A stretch of DNA of 64,000 nt from CAZZNY01 sp964655935 (GCA_964655935.1 CAZZNY010000001.1:496001-560000); one strand, 5' to 3'. Shown: positions 1-9,034, counted from the stretch's first letter. The notes: a model not told the origin generated them from the letters alone. Made by a program: numbers and translations.

Positions 1-216
1 ATGAACAACTTTGAAGCGGTAATGCGTGTCTACGATGTACTCGATAAGCTCCGAGTAACTCAGAAAATCGAGAACAAACTCGTACTCGAATACGGAAAAG
101 AAATTACCGAAAGTTATTTCGAATGAAACAATAATGAGATTCCGATGCCAGTTATCTGGATTGCTGGAAGAAAATTCGAACTTGATAAAACCTGGTTTCT
201 TAAAAAAGACAAATAA
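1..216 (+). CDS. Unrecognised protein, probably the C-terminal part of a larger gene
   Basis: The frame is open from the first base of the window to a TAA at 214-216, giving 71 residues with one UGA glycine (124-126). The ATG at position 1 may be an internal methionine, so the gene is treated as possibly partial. The product is charged, with a short helical N-terminal part and a C-terminal stretch containing IPMPVIWIAGRKFEL. I recognise no family. It is followed directly by a strong hairpin terminator that it shares with the convergent gene on the other strand, which supports a real gene end here. Confidence 0.6.
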
Positions 217-225
217 AAATGATTT

Positions 226-260
226 AAAAAATCCTTCGTTCAATGAGACGAAGGATTTTT
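226..260. terminator. Bidirectional hairpin terminator
   Basis: An A-run, the stem AATCCTTCGT/ACGAAGGATT and a T-run lie between two convergent genes. It can serve both strands and overlaps the stop codon of the minus-strand gene. Confidence 0.85.
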
Positions 261-795
261 ATGCAGTTTCGAGTTCTAACTTTTTACTAACTCCAACGAT
301 AAGTCCACCTTGTGGATTATCCCGAAAATATAAATCATCTACGAGGTTTGAGACGAGCTGGAATAATCATCTTCCTCTCTTGCCAAGATATCCGTCAAAC
401 CCTTTTTGTTCTTTTGACTGTCGGATTACTTCCATTTCTGAGCTCGTTTTTGCTTGTGGTCATTTTCCAGTATCGTATACTTCGAGATTTACAGCGAGTT
501 TCCCATCCTCTTCGTTAAATTTGATTTTAAATAGATTCTTATCGAGCGGTAAACTTCCGTATTCAATAGCATTATTTACAAGTTCATCAGATACAAGCGC
601 AAATCGATTTTTCCAAGGAACGTTGATATTATTTTTTTCAAATAGATGAATAGTAAGATCTCGAATCATTTTAGATTGATTGTAATCTGCTTTAAAAATG
701 AGAACGAATTCAAAATTTCGATAATCAACTACCTTCGTCGTAACGAAATCTAGTAAATTATCAAAGGAAATATTTGAGATATCTATACTAAGCAT
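259..795 (-). CDS. Anti-sigma-factor-type serine kinase / GHKL ATPase (RsbW-like)
   Basis: A 178-residue protein with a single HATPase_c_2 (GHKL) domain. The N box is visible as LVSDELVNNAIEYG near residue 65, followed by an ATP-lid region VYDTGKG and a second glycine box GRGLFQLVSNLVDDL. Three glycines that complete these boxes are UGA codons, so under the standard code the gene looks truncated at DTGK. Proteins of this size and layout bind ATP and either phosphorylate an anti-anti-sigma factor or sequester a sigma factor; no partner gene is adjacent, so the target is unknown. Start chosen at the first ATG of the frame. It is tail to tail with the gene at 1-216. Confidence 0.8.
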
Positions 796-874
796 GCCTA
801 GAATAAAGCAAAACTAATAATAAACCGTCGGGGACCTGATAGAAGTATATCAAAAAACATTGTAAAAGTCAAAA

Positions 875-904
875 AAAAGCTTCCCGAAGATTCGGGAAGC
901 TTTT
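875..904 (-). terminator. Terminator of the HU gene
   Basis: The stem AAGCTTCCCGAA/TTCGGGAAGCTT with a two-base loop is followed on the minus strand by a T-run. It sits just downstream of the HU stop codon. Confidence 0.9.
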
Positions 905-915
905 TAGAATGTGAT

Positions 916-1188
916 TTAACGAACAGCCTCTTTAAGAGTTTTACCAGCTCGGAATACTGGAGATTTCATTGCTGGGATTTTGATTTTTGCTCGAGTTCGT
1001 GGGTTAACACCATTTCGTGCAGCTCGGCTAGATACCTTGAATGCTCCGAAACCAGTAACGTTAACTTCATTACCCTTTTTAAGTTCCTTAGTAATAACAG
1101 CTATCATAGAGCTAAGAGCTTTAGTAACAGCGTCTTGACTAAGACTTGCAGCTGCAGCAACTGCTTTAATAAAATCTTGCTTTTTCAT
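916..1188 (-). CDS. hup: HU family DNA-binding protein
   Basis: A 90-residue protein, the usual HU length, beginning MKKQDFIKAVAAAA. It has the family hallmarks: an N-terminal helical pair, GNEVNVTGFGAFKV before the beta arm, and the arm region ARNGVNPRTRAKIKIPA that intercalates into the minor groove. It acts as a nucleoid architectural dimer. It has no UGA glycine codons, which fits high expression. It is monocistronic, with its own promoter (extended -10 at 1223-1228) and a perfect terminator. No Shine-Dalgarno is visible: the start is preceded by CATCCTT. Confidence 0.95.
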   Translation of the reverse strand: MKKQDFIKAVAAAASLSQDAVTKALSSMIAVITKELKKGNEVNVTGFGAFKVSSRAARNGVNPRTRAKIKIPAMKSPVFRAGKTLKEAVR

Positions 1189-1222
1189 AAGGATGAAAAA
1201 TAATTAAATAAGATACGTGGCT

Positions 1223-1249
1223 ATTATAGCAAAAAAATGACGAATGCAA
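1223..1249 (-). promoter_or_regulatory. Promoter of the HU gene (TTGCAT-N15-TATAAT)
   Basis: On the minus strand the -35 TTGCAT is at 1244-1249 and the -10 TATAAT at 1223-1228, with a 15-base spacer and an upstream TG that makes it an extended -10. The expected start leaves a leader of about 30 bases before the ATG at 1188. Confidence 0.7.
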
Positions 1250-1687
1250 ATTTTTTTGACAAGTTTTTTTGGGAACTGATGCGAAAAAACGTGTTTTTTC
1301 TTCGTTTTTTGGCTTAAACAAGCCAAAATAAAAAAGTATGTAAATAAAGACATTATTTAAACAATGTTCATTCATTGTTCATTCTCTAAAAACCCAGAAA
1401 CCTTGTTTTGCTCGAAACGAAGCCACTTTTTGAACAAATTAATTGTTCAATACTGAAATGAAGAGAAAAAATGTCTGAGTTGGTGATTCTAAAAAAATAG
1501 TCAATATAAAATCTTTTCACTCTTTTATCCCCCAGATTTCAAAAATACTCCTAAAAATCAGGAGTATTTTATACCAAAAAACAAAATGCTCGCCCCTCGC
1601 CGATAGGCGAGGCAGGTCTATTTTACAATAAGAGACGGGTAAAAAAAATCTGAAAACCAAATTATATTAAGTATGCAAGAAACAAGA
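1250..1687. other. Intergenic region with inverted and tandem motifs, no gene seen
   Basis: I see no convincing coding frame here even with UGA read as Gly. It holds a tandem of GTTCATTCATT near 1366-1384, a palindrome TTGAACAA/TTGTTCAA at 1430-1450, the metG terminator at 1542-1572 and a GC-rich palindrome CCTCGCC/GGCGAGG near 1595-1612. The repeated GTTCA half-sites lie 175-265 bases upstream of the HU start and could be operator sites, but no regulator is known. Confidence 0.5.
1542..1572 (-). terminator. Terminator downstream of metG
   Basis: Stem AAAATACTCCT/AGGAGTATTTT with a seven-base loop, about 115 bases past the metG stop. It has A and T flanks on both sides, so it could work in either direction. 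Confidence 0.65.
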
Positions 1688-3226
1688 TTATACTTTTCTT
1701 TCAAAGAGAATATCTGTCTTTATTATCTTTACTACAGGATTATGTTTTGTAATCAAGAAATTAGTATCGATCATATAGATTCCATCTTTAATACGCGTCT
1801 CAAGTAGTGAAAATACTTCTTCTACTTTCTTAGCAACATCAGTAGTAATAGGAGAAAGAAGTGTGGATGCGACATAGAGAAGTTCAACGAGTGTCAGAAG
1901 TACTTCTTTTAGACGAGGATCTTCTGGTGTAATTGACCAAGGCTTATGGGTATCGATGTATTTATTGGCGACATCAAGAAGTGCAAAGATAGAAAGAGTA
2001 GCCTCCTTTAGATCAAATCGTTCCATCGCATTCAGATAAGTACGATATGTATTCTGAATCTGGAGACTTATCTCTGGTGCGAGATCAAATCATTCAGAGC
2101 TTACTCCTTCTGGGAAATATTTATTAAAGAGCACAGCGACACGATTTACATAGTTTCCATAGTTATTCGCGAGCATACTATTATAGAGATCTCGGAATCG
2201 ATCTGGAGAATAATCAATATCTTTACTAATACTCGATTCCACAGCAAAATAAAACCGCACCGCATCAACTGAATATTGTTCGAGTAAATCTTCAGGAGAG
2301 ACATTCGTTCCAAGAGATTTAGACATCTTTTCGCCAGAAACCGTCACAAATTCATGAATCAGAATATTTTTTGAAGTTGGTAATCCTACAGAAAGAAGCA
2401 TTCCCATGTAGATCAGTGTGTGGAATCGAGCAATATCCTTTCCTATCACGTGCAAATACGCCGGATTGAATTTTGCGAATAAATCCTTATCAAAGGTATA
2501 ACCGATACCGGAAAGATAATTTGTTAGAGCATCACACCATACGTACATTACCTGGGCATCATCACCTGGAACTGGGATTCCCCATGGCATCTTGTCTTTA
2601 TTTCGAGAAAAACTAATATCATTCAAACCTTCACGCAAGAAAGAAAGTGTCTCATTTTTACGAAATTCCGGAATAATACGAATCTCATCAGAAGCAATCA
2701 GTCGCTCAAGTTCTTTTGAATATTTTGAAAGGGCGAAGAAATAATTCTCTTCTTCTATATAGGTAGGTTTTCTTTTATGAGCAGGACAATTTCCTTCGGC
2801 ATCTAAGTCTTTTTCAAGAACAAACGCTTCACAACCTTCACAATAAAATCATCCATATTTTTTCTTATAAATATCACCTTTTGCTACGATTCTATTCCAC
2901 ATATCAATCGCCGTCGGCCAATGCCGAATCTGATCAGTCGTACGAATAAATTCTTGATGACTAGAATGTAATTTTCCTGCAATATCTTCATAAGCTGCTA
3001 CATATTCATCGAGCATTTCCATAGTTCCCTTTCCGAGTTCTTTGGCTTTGTTAAAAATCTTCACTCCGTGTTCATCAGTACCGGTCATAAATAATACTTC
3101 ATGCCCTGCAGCACGGCTATAACGAGCAAAAACATCCGACATTATAAGCTCCATCGCCATACCAATGTGGATAGTGGAATTCATGTATGGAATTGCGGTG
3201 GTGATTTGTCGGTAACTCATAACCAT
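1688..3226 (-). CDS. metG: Methionyl-tRNA synthetase
   Basis: A 512-residue class I synthetase that charges tRNA-Met. The catalytic Rossmann domain starts RQITTAIPYMNSTIHIGM and continues with FMTGTDEHG, and a metal-binding knuckle CEGCEAF...NCPAH follows near residue 130. The KMSKS loop is intact (GEKMSKSLGT), followed by an alpha-helical anticodon-binding domain. There is no C-terminal EMAP/Arc1p-like tRNA-binding domain, so this is the short form. Two UGA codons encode Gly (after KKKYG and after GVSSE). Odd point: the HIGH signature reads HIGM, so the second histidine is methionine. The start could be three residues further in (MSYRQ). The gene is followed by the terminator at 1542-1572. 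Confidence 0.93.
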
Positions 3227-3301
3227 AAGAGGATGATAAAGTAAGGTAAGCCTGATTATAGAGATATTTTTCAAGAGCGCAAAAAAACTTTACAAAAAAG
3301 T

Positions 3302-3329
3302 TTGACTTTGCTCTTGTTTTTTATACAAT
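3302..3329 (+). promoter_or_regulatory. Promoter of tRNA-Asn
   Basis: TTGACT at 3302-3307 and TACAAT at 3324-3329 are separated by 16 bases and lie about 40 bases upstream of the mature tRNA. Confidence 0.65.
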
Positions 3330-3368
3330 GCCCGCGCTTGTTATCAAGCAAAACTCATATTAGAATAT

Positions 3369-3443
3369 TCCCCGGTAGCTCAGCGGTAGAGCAGTTGGCT
3401 GTTAACCAATTGGTCGCCGGTTCGAATCCGGCTTGGGGAGCCA
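3369..3443 (+). tRNA. tRNA-Asn (anticodon GTT)
   Basis: A full cloverleaf: acceptor TCCCCGG pairing with TTGGGGA (two G-U pairs), D arm with AGCTCAGCGGTAGAGC, anticodon loop CTGTTAA with anticodon GTT, T arm GCCGG-TTCGAAT-CCGGC, discriminator G and an encoded CCA. It stands alone between its own promoter and terminator. Confidence 0.95.
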
Positions 3444-3463
3444 TATGAGAAATCAATCAGAAG

Positions 3464-3498
3464 AGGCATTAGTATTTCGTATACTGATGCCTTTTTTG
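3464..3498 (+). terminator. Terminator of tRNA-Asn
   Basis: Stem AGGCATTAGTAT/ATACTGATGCCT with a short TTCGT loop and a following run of T. Confidence 0.85.
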
Positions 3499-3559
3499 TA
3501 TGGTTCCAACAACTATTTAAATAAAAAATGTGAATTCTTCTCATTCCTAAAATCATATA

Positions 3560-3587
3560 TTGATAAAAGGAATAAATAGAATATACT
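3560..3587 (+). promoter_or_regulatory. Promoter of the secreted protein gene at 3635
   Basis: TTGATA at 3560-3565 and TATACT at 3582-3587 with a 16-base spacer, 48 bases upstream of the start codon. Confidence 0.55.
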
Positions 3588-3634
3588 TTGAACCGTAGAT
3601 ATGTTTTACTTTTTATCCCTCATTCATATAAAAT

Positions 3635-5911
3635 ATGAAACAATCCAAATTTTCTTCTCTCCTGTGAATCGTTCTTTTTTTTGTTAGCGTTTCTGTTTTT
3701 GCTACAGATATTGCAAACCCCTTTTCTATCCAATACATAAACAGAACTGCCGATTCTACTTATGCTGTACACATGGCGAACGGATGAGGAGATTCGACTC
3801 AGCTCAGCGTCTTAATCTGAGGACAGACCATGGATATCTCAAAATATCTCAGTCAAAATACGATGGAAATTACTAATTTCTTGAAATCAAATTCTGACAT
3901 AGCCATCACAAAAACTTCTTCCACTACAAGTAATTCTGATTCATGAGCCATTGTTACTCCAATAACTGAAAAATCAGACGTCATAAAAGTACGAAGAGAA
4001 GATAGGATAATGCTCAAGCAAAGAATAACTACCGGTACGACAACGTGAGGTAAAGATATTACTTTTATACGATTTGAGAAAAGCATAAGCGAAACTTCAA
4101 AAACTAATAATCTTACCTCCATCTCACCAATCCAGAAACAATATGCGCTCAATATTAATTGAGCTGATTTTCCTTTAGTAACAGCAAATGGAGAATATGT
4201 CGACGGTCAATATTATATCGAAAATGACGATGTCGTTTTTCCATCAAGCAATCTTACTAGCCCTTCAAATATAATAAAATTAAAAATAGATTGAGTGTTT
4301 TCAAATTATATTCTTCTGAAAAAAGAAATCTACAAGCTTTCCAATCCTGTTTCTTATCAATTAAAAAGCATTGATAATATTGCTTTTCTTAACTTGGTAT
4401 TCAACAATCCTTACAACGCGACAAATGTGTCAAATTTTGATTTTTACGTAAACTGAGCAAAAATAGATAAAAACAAGGTGACAAACTACAATGGACAATT
4501 TACTATAAATTATCTCGTAAGTAGCATTGCTCCTTGATCTATTATTACAGTATATGTCGCAGATTCATCGAATAATGTATCAAATACCGTATCCCTTAAT
4601 GCTGATGATTATATCGGATTATCCATCGATAAGATCGAACTCTGAGACTGAAAAGATTCGAATTTCCAATTTTCAATCAAAGGAAAAAATTCATCGGCAT
4701 TTTTCTGAGATCTCACGAAATTTACGGTAAACATCAACTGAGCTGATTACACCTATTTCTGAACACAGGTAGCTCTTACTGATTCGGGAACCACTACACC
4801 AAAAACTGATCATTACTGAAATGTTTTATATGAAACAAAGAACAAAATCGACATCCGAAAAGAGTCGAACGGAATTAATTTTAACTTCTATTATGCTCAG
4901 TTCGGAACCGGAGAAAATATTGTCTACGTAAAAAATGACAATATCGGTCGAACCAGCGATAAGTTTTCTTTTAAAACCTGAGATTATTCTACTGTTAATT
5001 ATAATTATTGAGCGACAACCAGTACTGGTACAAGTGTAAAATGAGTCGAAAATATCGTTTTTGAAAAGTCTCCGGAAATTCCAGCGAAAAAAATCGATTT
5101 TCTCTATAAACCGTTAGAAAATATTCCACTCGGAAAACTTACGCTAAAAAATCTCGATCCTAAGGCGCTCTATAATGTAAGTTTCAAAATAAAGACGAAC
5201 CTGAAAATAATTCCTTTTTCACACATAACTTTTAATTCAGTCGTATTAGAACCCACGATCGAGTCCGATGGAACTGTAAGCTATCTATATAATATCTCAA
5301 ATCTTTGAGCCCTCTTCACTTCTAGTGATATTACTTGTATGCTCACTGACTTATTTAACATAAGCCAAAATGATACCATTTCTAAAACCATGGATTATAA
5401 TATAGCCCTTGCAATAAGCGATGTTTCCATTAAAAAATACGGTTCAGATCAAAAATTTAATGAAATATTTTCAAACCAAAATCCTTCCAATATAAATCTC
5501 GGTTACAGATACGAATTTGGTGATTGTTTTGATGGAGGAAAAGATTATTGTTCTCTTGCAAAACTCGTCTCTCCATATCTCTCTCTTAGTCTCACCTACG
5601 GAGCAGCTGGAAGTCTCGGAAACATTACTACATGACAGGATTCTGTGGTTCATATCAATAGACCATCCGATATTCCTACCCTTTCATTTAAAACAGCAAA
5701 ATTCAATCAATATAATGCCCTTTTCAAGAGTTTTTATGAAAACCTTAAGAATAAATGACTAGGAGCTTCGCAGCTTATAAGTGTAAAAAAGGAGATAAAA
5801 ATTATTCTCGCAAGCCTCAAAGGAATCGAAGATAAAACCCTTGCAGTAAAAGATGCGAATCGTAATATTCGAAATAGTGTTCTTGAAATCAAGAGACTTC
5901 TGAAAAAATAA
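3635..5911 (+). CDS. Large secreted protein with repeated beta-rich modules, function unknown
   Basis: A 758-residue product. An N-terminal signal peptide (hydrophobic core IVLFFVSVSVFA, likely cleavage after VFA) is followed by Ser/Thr/Asn-rich beta-strand sequence. Similar phrases recur: INGADFPLV, VNGAKIDKN and INGADYTYF, each in a run resembling IPT/TIG-type immunoglobulin-like modules, though I cannot assign them firmly. The last 120 residues turn Lys-rich and helical (LKGIEDKTLAVKDANR). About twenty internal UGA codons encode Gly, among the highest densities in the window. It is probably a cell-surface or secreted structural protein. The hemerythrin gene starts 49 bases after its stop, so the two may be co-transcribed. 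Confidence 0.75.
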
Positions 5912-5960
5912 TAATCAAGAATATTGATTTTATATTTTTAATATATAAATCGAATATATT

Positions 5961-6362
5961 ATGAATAAAATTGAATGGACTGAGAACTTATCGGTCTGAA
6001 TCGATGAGATAGATACTCAACACAAAGTACTTATTAGAATCATGAATCAAGCATATGAATATTTTACTAAGTGAGCAAAGCTCGACGTAATAGCTACAGA
6101 AAAAGAACTTTGGAAGTATACTGAATATCATTTTGATACTGAAGAAAAAATCATGAAATCTGTACATTATCCTGAGATATATCTTCACATTGATGAACAT
6201 ATAGATTTTATATCTGAAATCTCAAAGATTCGAGGAAATGGAACAGGCGAAGATGAGATTGCAATAAATATAGTAAGTTTTTTATGAAAATGGCTCTATA
6301 ATCATATTCTTACGACTGATAAAAAACTTTGATTGTTTTATCAGGCTCAAAAAAATCAATAA
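5961..6362 (+). CDS. Bacteriohemerythrin (non-heme di-iron O2-binding protein)
   Basis: A 133-residue four-helix protein with a full set of iron ligands: His21 in IDTQHKVL, the H...E pair in YHFDTEEKI, the HxxxH of HIDEHIDFI and the HxxxxD of HILTTD. The opening IEWTENLSVGIDEIDTQH is typical of single-domain bacteriohemerythrins, which bind O2 reversibly and are used for O2 storage, delivery or sensing. Three or more glycines are UGA, including the one before IDEID. Its place after a secreted-protein gene gives no functional clue. A terminator follows at 6380-6421. Confidence 0.92.
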
Positions 6363-6379
6363 AGATTCATCTTTTATTC

Positions 6380-6421
6380 AAAAACAAACTCCGTTCTTTT
6401 ACAGAAACGGAGTTTGTTTTT
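6380..6421. terminator. Bidirectional terminator
   Basis: Stem AAAACAAACTCCGT/ACGGAGTTTGTTTT with A and T flanks, between the convergent hemerythrin and nucleotide-hydrolase genes. Confidence 0.9.
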
Positions 6422-6428
6422 ATGTTTT

Positions 6429-6848
6429 CTATTTTAACTTTTCAAAAAAATCATCGATTCCTTTTTTTACTTCCTCAAAATCTTCATAACAAAGAATCTG
6501 CATATAAGAATTCCCAGCAACCATTGCAGAAAGTCTTTTATCAGCTTGTTTTTGATAGAGACACAAAATCTTTTTCCCTATATCTTCTGCCCTTCCGAGT
6601 TCATATCCGACTCAGAGAGATGGAGTGGAAACCTCAGCAATAACTACGTCGGATTCCTCTACCCAAGCCATATCACGTTCAAAAATCATAGTATCAGTTC
6701 GAGTGATTTCTCATTGTACACCAAGATCTTTATCACCAATATGCTCAGTCAAAACCTTACCATGTGTCGTAATATGTTGAATTATTTGAAGATAGAGTTT
6801 CTGATCATCCCCTCCTCATCGTATAGAGCCCGCAAAATATATTTTCAT
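6429..6848 (-). CDS. Nucleoside 2-deoxyribosyltransferase-like hydrolase (DNPH1/Rcl-like)
   Basis: A 139-residue Rossmann-like protein that starts MKIYFAGSIRGGGDDQ and continues HGKVLTEHIG, ERDMAWVEESDVVIAEVSTPS and VGYELGRAEDIGKKILCLY. This is the pattern of 2'-deoxynucleoside 5'-phosphate N-hydrolase 1, a member of the nucleoside deoxyribosyltransferase family that cleaves deoxynucleotides to base and deoxyribose phosphate. The Glu of GYELGRA is the expected catalytic residue and SIRGG is the phosphate-binding turn (first G of RGGG is UGA). Likely role: nucleotide salvage or pool sanitation. Confidence 0.85.
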
Positions 6849-6956
6849 CAGTGAAAAGAATAGAAATTAAATTTCTGATATTATAAAAGAAAGATATTGT
6901 TTTTCAAATTATTCCATTGATTGAAGAATAACTTGTATACACTATGAGATTTTTAC

Positions 6957-6983
6957 TTGAAAAATCAAGAAAAAATCTATACT
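6957..6983 (+). promoter_or_regulatory. Promoter upstream of the BatD-like gene
   Basis: TTGAAA at 6957-6962 and TATACT at 6978-6983, spacer 15, 35 bases before the ATG at 7018. Confidence 0.55.
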
Positions 6984-7017
6984 TTCTAGTCGAGAAATTA
7001 TTATTATCTTTTTTATT

Positions 7018-7866
7018 ATGACTCGTTTTTATACCGTACTTTCAAGTATTCTCATATCTTTTTTTGTGATTTCAAGTGTTTCTGCGGCGACACCTTTGGC
7101 TTCAATCGAACTTTCTGCTTCAAAAACTCAAATAACTCAAGGAGATTCTTTTTCTGTCTCAGTCTCTATTAAGAAAAAAGGTGATTCGAATATCAATATT
7201 GGCAATGTAAATATTCCTGGAATCGATGCTTTTGAAATCCATGGAACTTCGAGTTCGACCCAAATACTCGCAATCTGAAATGAGAATGCGATTGAGACCA
7301 CATCTATTTATTCTGCAGTTGCAAAAAAATCATGAACTTTTATCATCGGTCCAGTAATTTTCCAAGATGGAAAACAACAACTCACCAGCAATAGCTTATC
7401 AATTATCGTTTCTGCAAATACGAATCAGAAAATAGATGAACCTCAAGATACATCAAATCCAAATCCAGAAACGAGTGATTGGTCTTTAAAAGATTGGCTT
7501 AAAATAGGATGAATAAGCTTAAGTATTTTTATCGTTATTCTTTTTGTTTTTATTCTTCGTTATGAGAAAAGTAAAATAATTACAAAAAATAATCCAATTC
7601 CTTTGAACTTAGAAGAAAATATAAATTTTTCTACAAAAGAATCTATTATTCAAATAATTCGAGAAAATCTCAGAACACGATATCAAAAAGATACTACCAG
7701 CCTTACTTATTCTGAACTTTTTTCTCTCGAACAAAATCCAGAAAAAAAGATTATTCTCAAAAAAATATTATCAGAAATTGAATCTCAAGAATATTGAAAT
7801 AAGAGTATAGATATAGATTCCTTACGGTCAATAATTTTGGATTTCATCAAGGAAAACAAGGTATAG
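7018..7866 (+). CDS. BatD-like exported, membrane-anchored protein
   Basis: A 282-residue protein. Residues 1-24 form a signal peptide (VISSVSAA). An extracytoplasmic beta domain follows (LSASKTQITQGDSFSVSVSI), then a transmembrane helix near residues 162-182 (ISLSIFIVILFVFILRY) and a cytoplasmic helical tail. This is the layout of BatD/oxygen-tolerance proteins, which usually sit with MoxR AAA+ ATPases and DUF58 proteins. Such a cassette is present at 23303-25683, 15 kb away. UGA encodes the Gly after TQILAI and others. Assignment to BatD rests on architecture, not on a motif. Confidence 0.6.
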
Positions 7867-7910
7867 GTCTATACTCTCATATTGTACCGAAAACTTTTTA
7901 CCAAAAAGAT

Positions 7911-7938
7911 TTGACTTCGACCTTCTTTTCGATATTAT
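7911..7938 (+). promoter_or_regulatory. Promoter of rplS
   Basis: TTGACT at 7911-7916 and TATTAT at 7933-7938, spacer 16, leaving a leader of about 55 bases. Confidence 0.65.
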
Positions 7939-7997
7939 GCCACGGCTTATGAGGCACATTTACCTAAGCGTAAAACCTCAAATATACTTTACTATAA

Positions 7998-8357
7998 ATG
8001 ATTGTTATGGATACTAATCTTATTAAAGCTATACAAAAAGATTTCGTGAAAGACGATGTACCTACTGTCCGAACAGGTATGGAGGTAGAAGTTCACCAAA
8101 TCATTAAAGAAGGTAACAAAGAACGAATCCAAAAGTTTCGAGGTCTTGTTATTAATGTTTCTGGAAAAACTGATCTTGAACGAATGATTACTGTTCGAAA
8201 AGATTCAGATGGTATTGCTATCGAAAAAATCTTCCCAATTCATTCTCCTATGGTTGCAAAGATTGAAGTTCTTCGACAATTTAAAGTTCGACGAGCTCAC
8301 ATCGGATTCATCCGAAAACTTACAGGAAAATCAGCTCGACTCAAAGAAGTGAAATAA
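7998..8357 (+). CDS. rplS: 50S ribosomal protein L19
   Basis: 119 residues, the expected size. It has the family sequence VPTVRTGMEVEVHQIIKEGN, KERIQKFRGLVINVSG and the C-terminal VRRAHIGFIRKLTGKSARLKE. It sits at the 30S-50S interface of the ribosome. There are no UGA glycines. An in-frame TAA just upstream fixes the longest start at 7998; the ATG at 8007 (MDTNLIKAI) is the alternative and gives the more typical N-terminus. It is not next to trmD or rpsP as in many bacteria. Confidence 0.95.
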   Translation: MIVMDTNLIKAIQKDFVKDDVPTVRTGMEVEVHQIIKEGNKERIQKFRGLVINVSGKTDLERMITVRKDSDGIAIEKIFPIHSPMVAKIEVLRQFKVRRAHIGFIRKLTGKSARLKEVK

Positions 8358-8369
8358 TTTCAAAGATAA

Positions 8370-8406
8370 AAATAAAACCACATCGCAAATCGATGTGGTT
8401 TTATTT
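8370..8406 (+). terminator. Terminator of rplS
   Basis: Stem AATAAAACCACATCG/CGATGTGGTTTTATT with a five-base loop and T-rich tail. Confidence 0.9.
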
Positions 8407-8477
8407 TTAATATCCACCTGAACTCCCGTTCTCCATAGTACTAGAAGGGTGAATGTTTCAGGATCCCCCTATCAGCT

Positions 8478-8504
8478 CGTCATTGCAAGGCACAAAGCAG
8501 TCTA
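8478..8504. repeat. Family A palindromic repeat, diverged single arm
   Basis: Matches CGTCATTGCGAGGCACGAAG at most positions (here CATTGCAAGGCACAAAGCAG). It is the same element as at 24718, 25694 and, weakly, 29720. Confidence 0.7.
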
Positions 8505-8700
8505 AAAACAACCACTACCAAGAAACGGGAGAAAATATGAGAGCTTGAGAGAGGAAACTGTTTGAGCAGGCTGAAAGTCGTGCAAATGACGAGCAAAGCT
8601 ATGTCTGCGAGTTTTTCCTCTTTCAAAACTTTTGGTACTTTTGGTTACAAAAGTATATAAATATTCCTCTTTAGAAAAGATGGAGAACCATTTATTATGG

Positions 8701-8721
8701 ATTCCCGCCTTCGCGGGAATG
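8701..8721. repeat. Short perfect hairpin repeat
   Basis: ATTCCCGC, a CTTC loop, then GCGGGAAT. It is followed by TGAC, resembling the end of the TGTCATTC-type repeats. Confidence 0.6.
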
Positions 8722-8779
8722 ACAAAGATCTTCTCAGTTTCTCAGTCTCTAAATCTCTCAGTCTCAAAATTTCTAATAA

Positions 8780-8808
8780 TTGCATTTTAAAAATTATTCT
8801 GTTATAGT
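8780..8808 (+). promoter_or_regulatory. Candidate distal promoter of dnaA
   Basis: TTGCAT at 8780-8785 and TATAGT at 8803-8808, spacer 17. It would give a leader of over 200 bases before dnaA. Confidence 0.4.
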
Positions 8809-8889
8809 AGTAAGCGCTCCACCAAAAGCGCGCCCTAATTTTCCGTTCAAAATATTTGATCAATGCGCACTGTCAAGCGAAAAAATAAC

Positions 8890-8917
8890 TTTGACTTTAG
8901 ATAAAAAAAGAATAAAA
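8890..8917 (+). promoter_or_regulatory. Candidate proximal promoter of dnaA
   Basis: TTGACT at 8890-8895 and a weak -10 TAAAAC at 8912-8917, spacer 16. Confidence 0.4.
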
Positions 8918-9034
8918 CTACCACGGTAATTCTGACAAGGATTCCATCTCAAACCAATTCAAATATTGTCAAAAACTTAAGTACAAAAAAATCCGACCAA
9001 AGATTATTTGGCCTTTTGTCCTGTTATCTTGCCT

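Larger units (their letters stand above)
8411..9034. other. 624-base non-coding region upstream of dnaA
   Basis: No coding frame is convincing. It contains a copy of the TCATTGCGAGG repeat (8478-8504), a long inverted repeat GAGAGAGGAAACT with AGTTTTTCCTCT (about 8550-8630), a small perfect hairpin ATTCCCGC/GCGGGAAT (8701-8721), a tandem CTCAGTCTCTAAAT tract (8735-8770) and two promoter-like sites. I found no match to the DnaA box TTATNCACA, so an origin here is unproven. Confidence 0.5.

Noticed and set aside
1166..1375. Open frame on the minus strand overlapping the HU start
   Set aside because: It covers the HU promoter, is low-complexity and has no family features.
8411..8700. RNase P, tmRNA or SRP RNA gene
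   Set aside because: None of the conserved core sequences could be found; only inverted repeats are visible.
8645..8863. 72-residue minus-strand frame upstream of dnaA
   Set aside because: It translates a hairpin repeat and tandem tract; it has no start signal or family.
9008..9034. Upstream TTG start for DnaA adding nine residues
   Set aside because: The added residues are not DnaA-like and an ATG follows at 9035.
8411..9034. Chromosomal origin with DnaA boxes
   Set aside because: No TTATNCACA match was found by reading both strands; left as an open question only.
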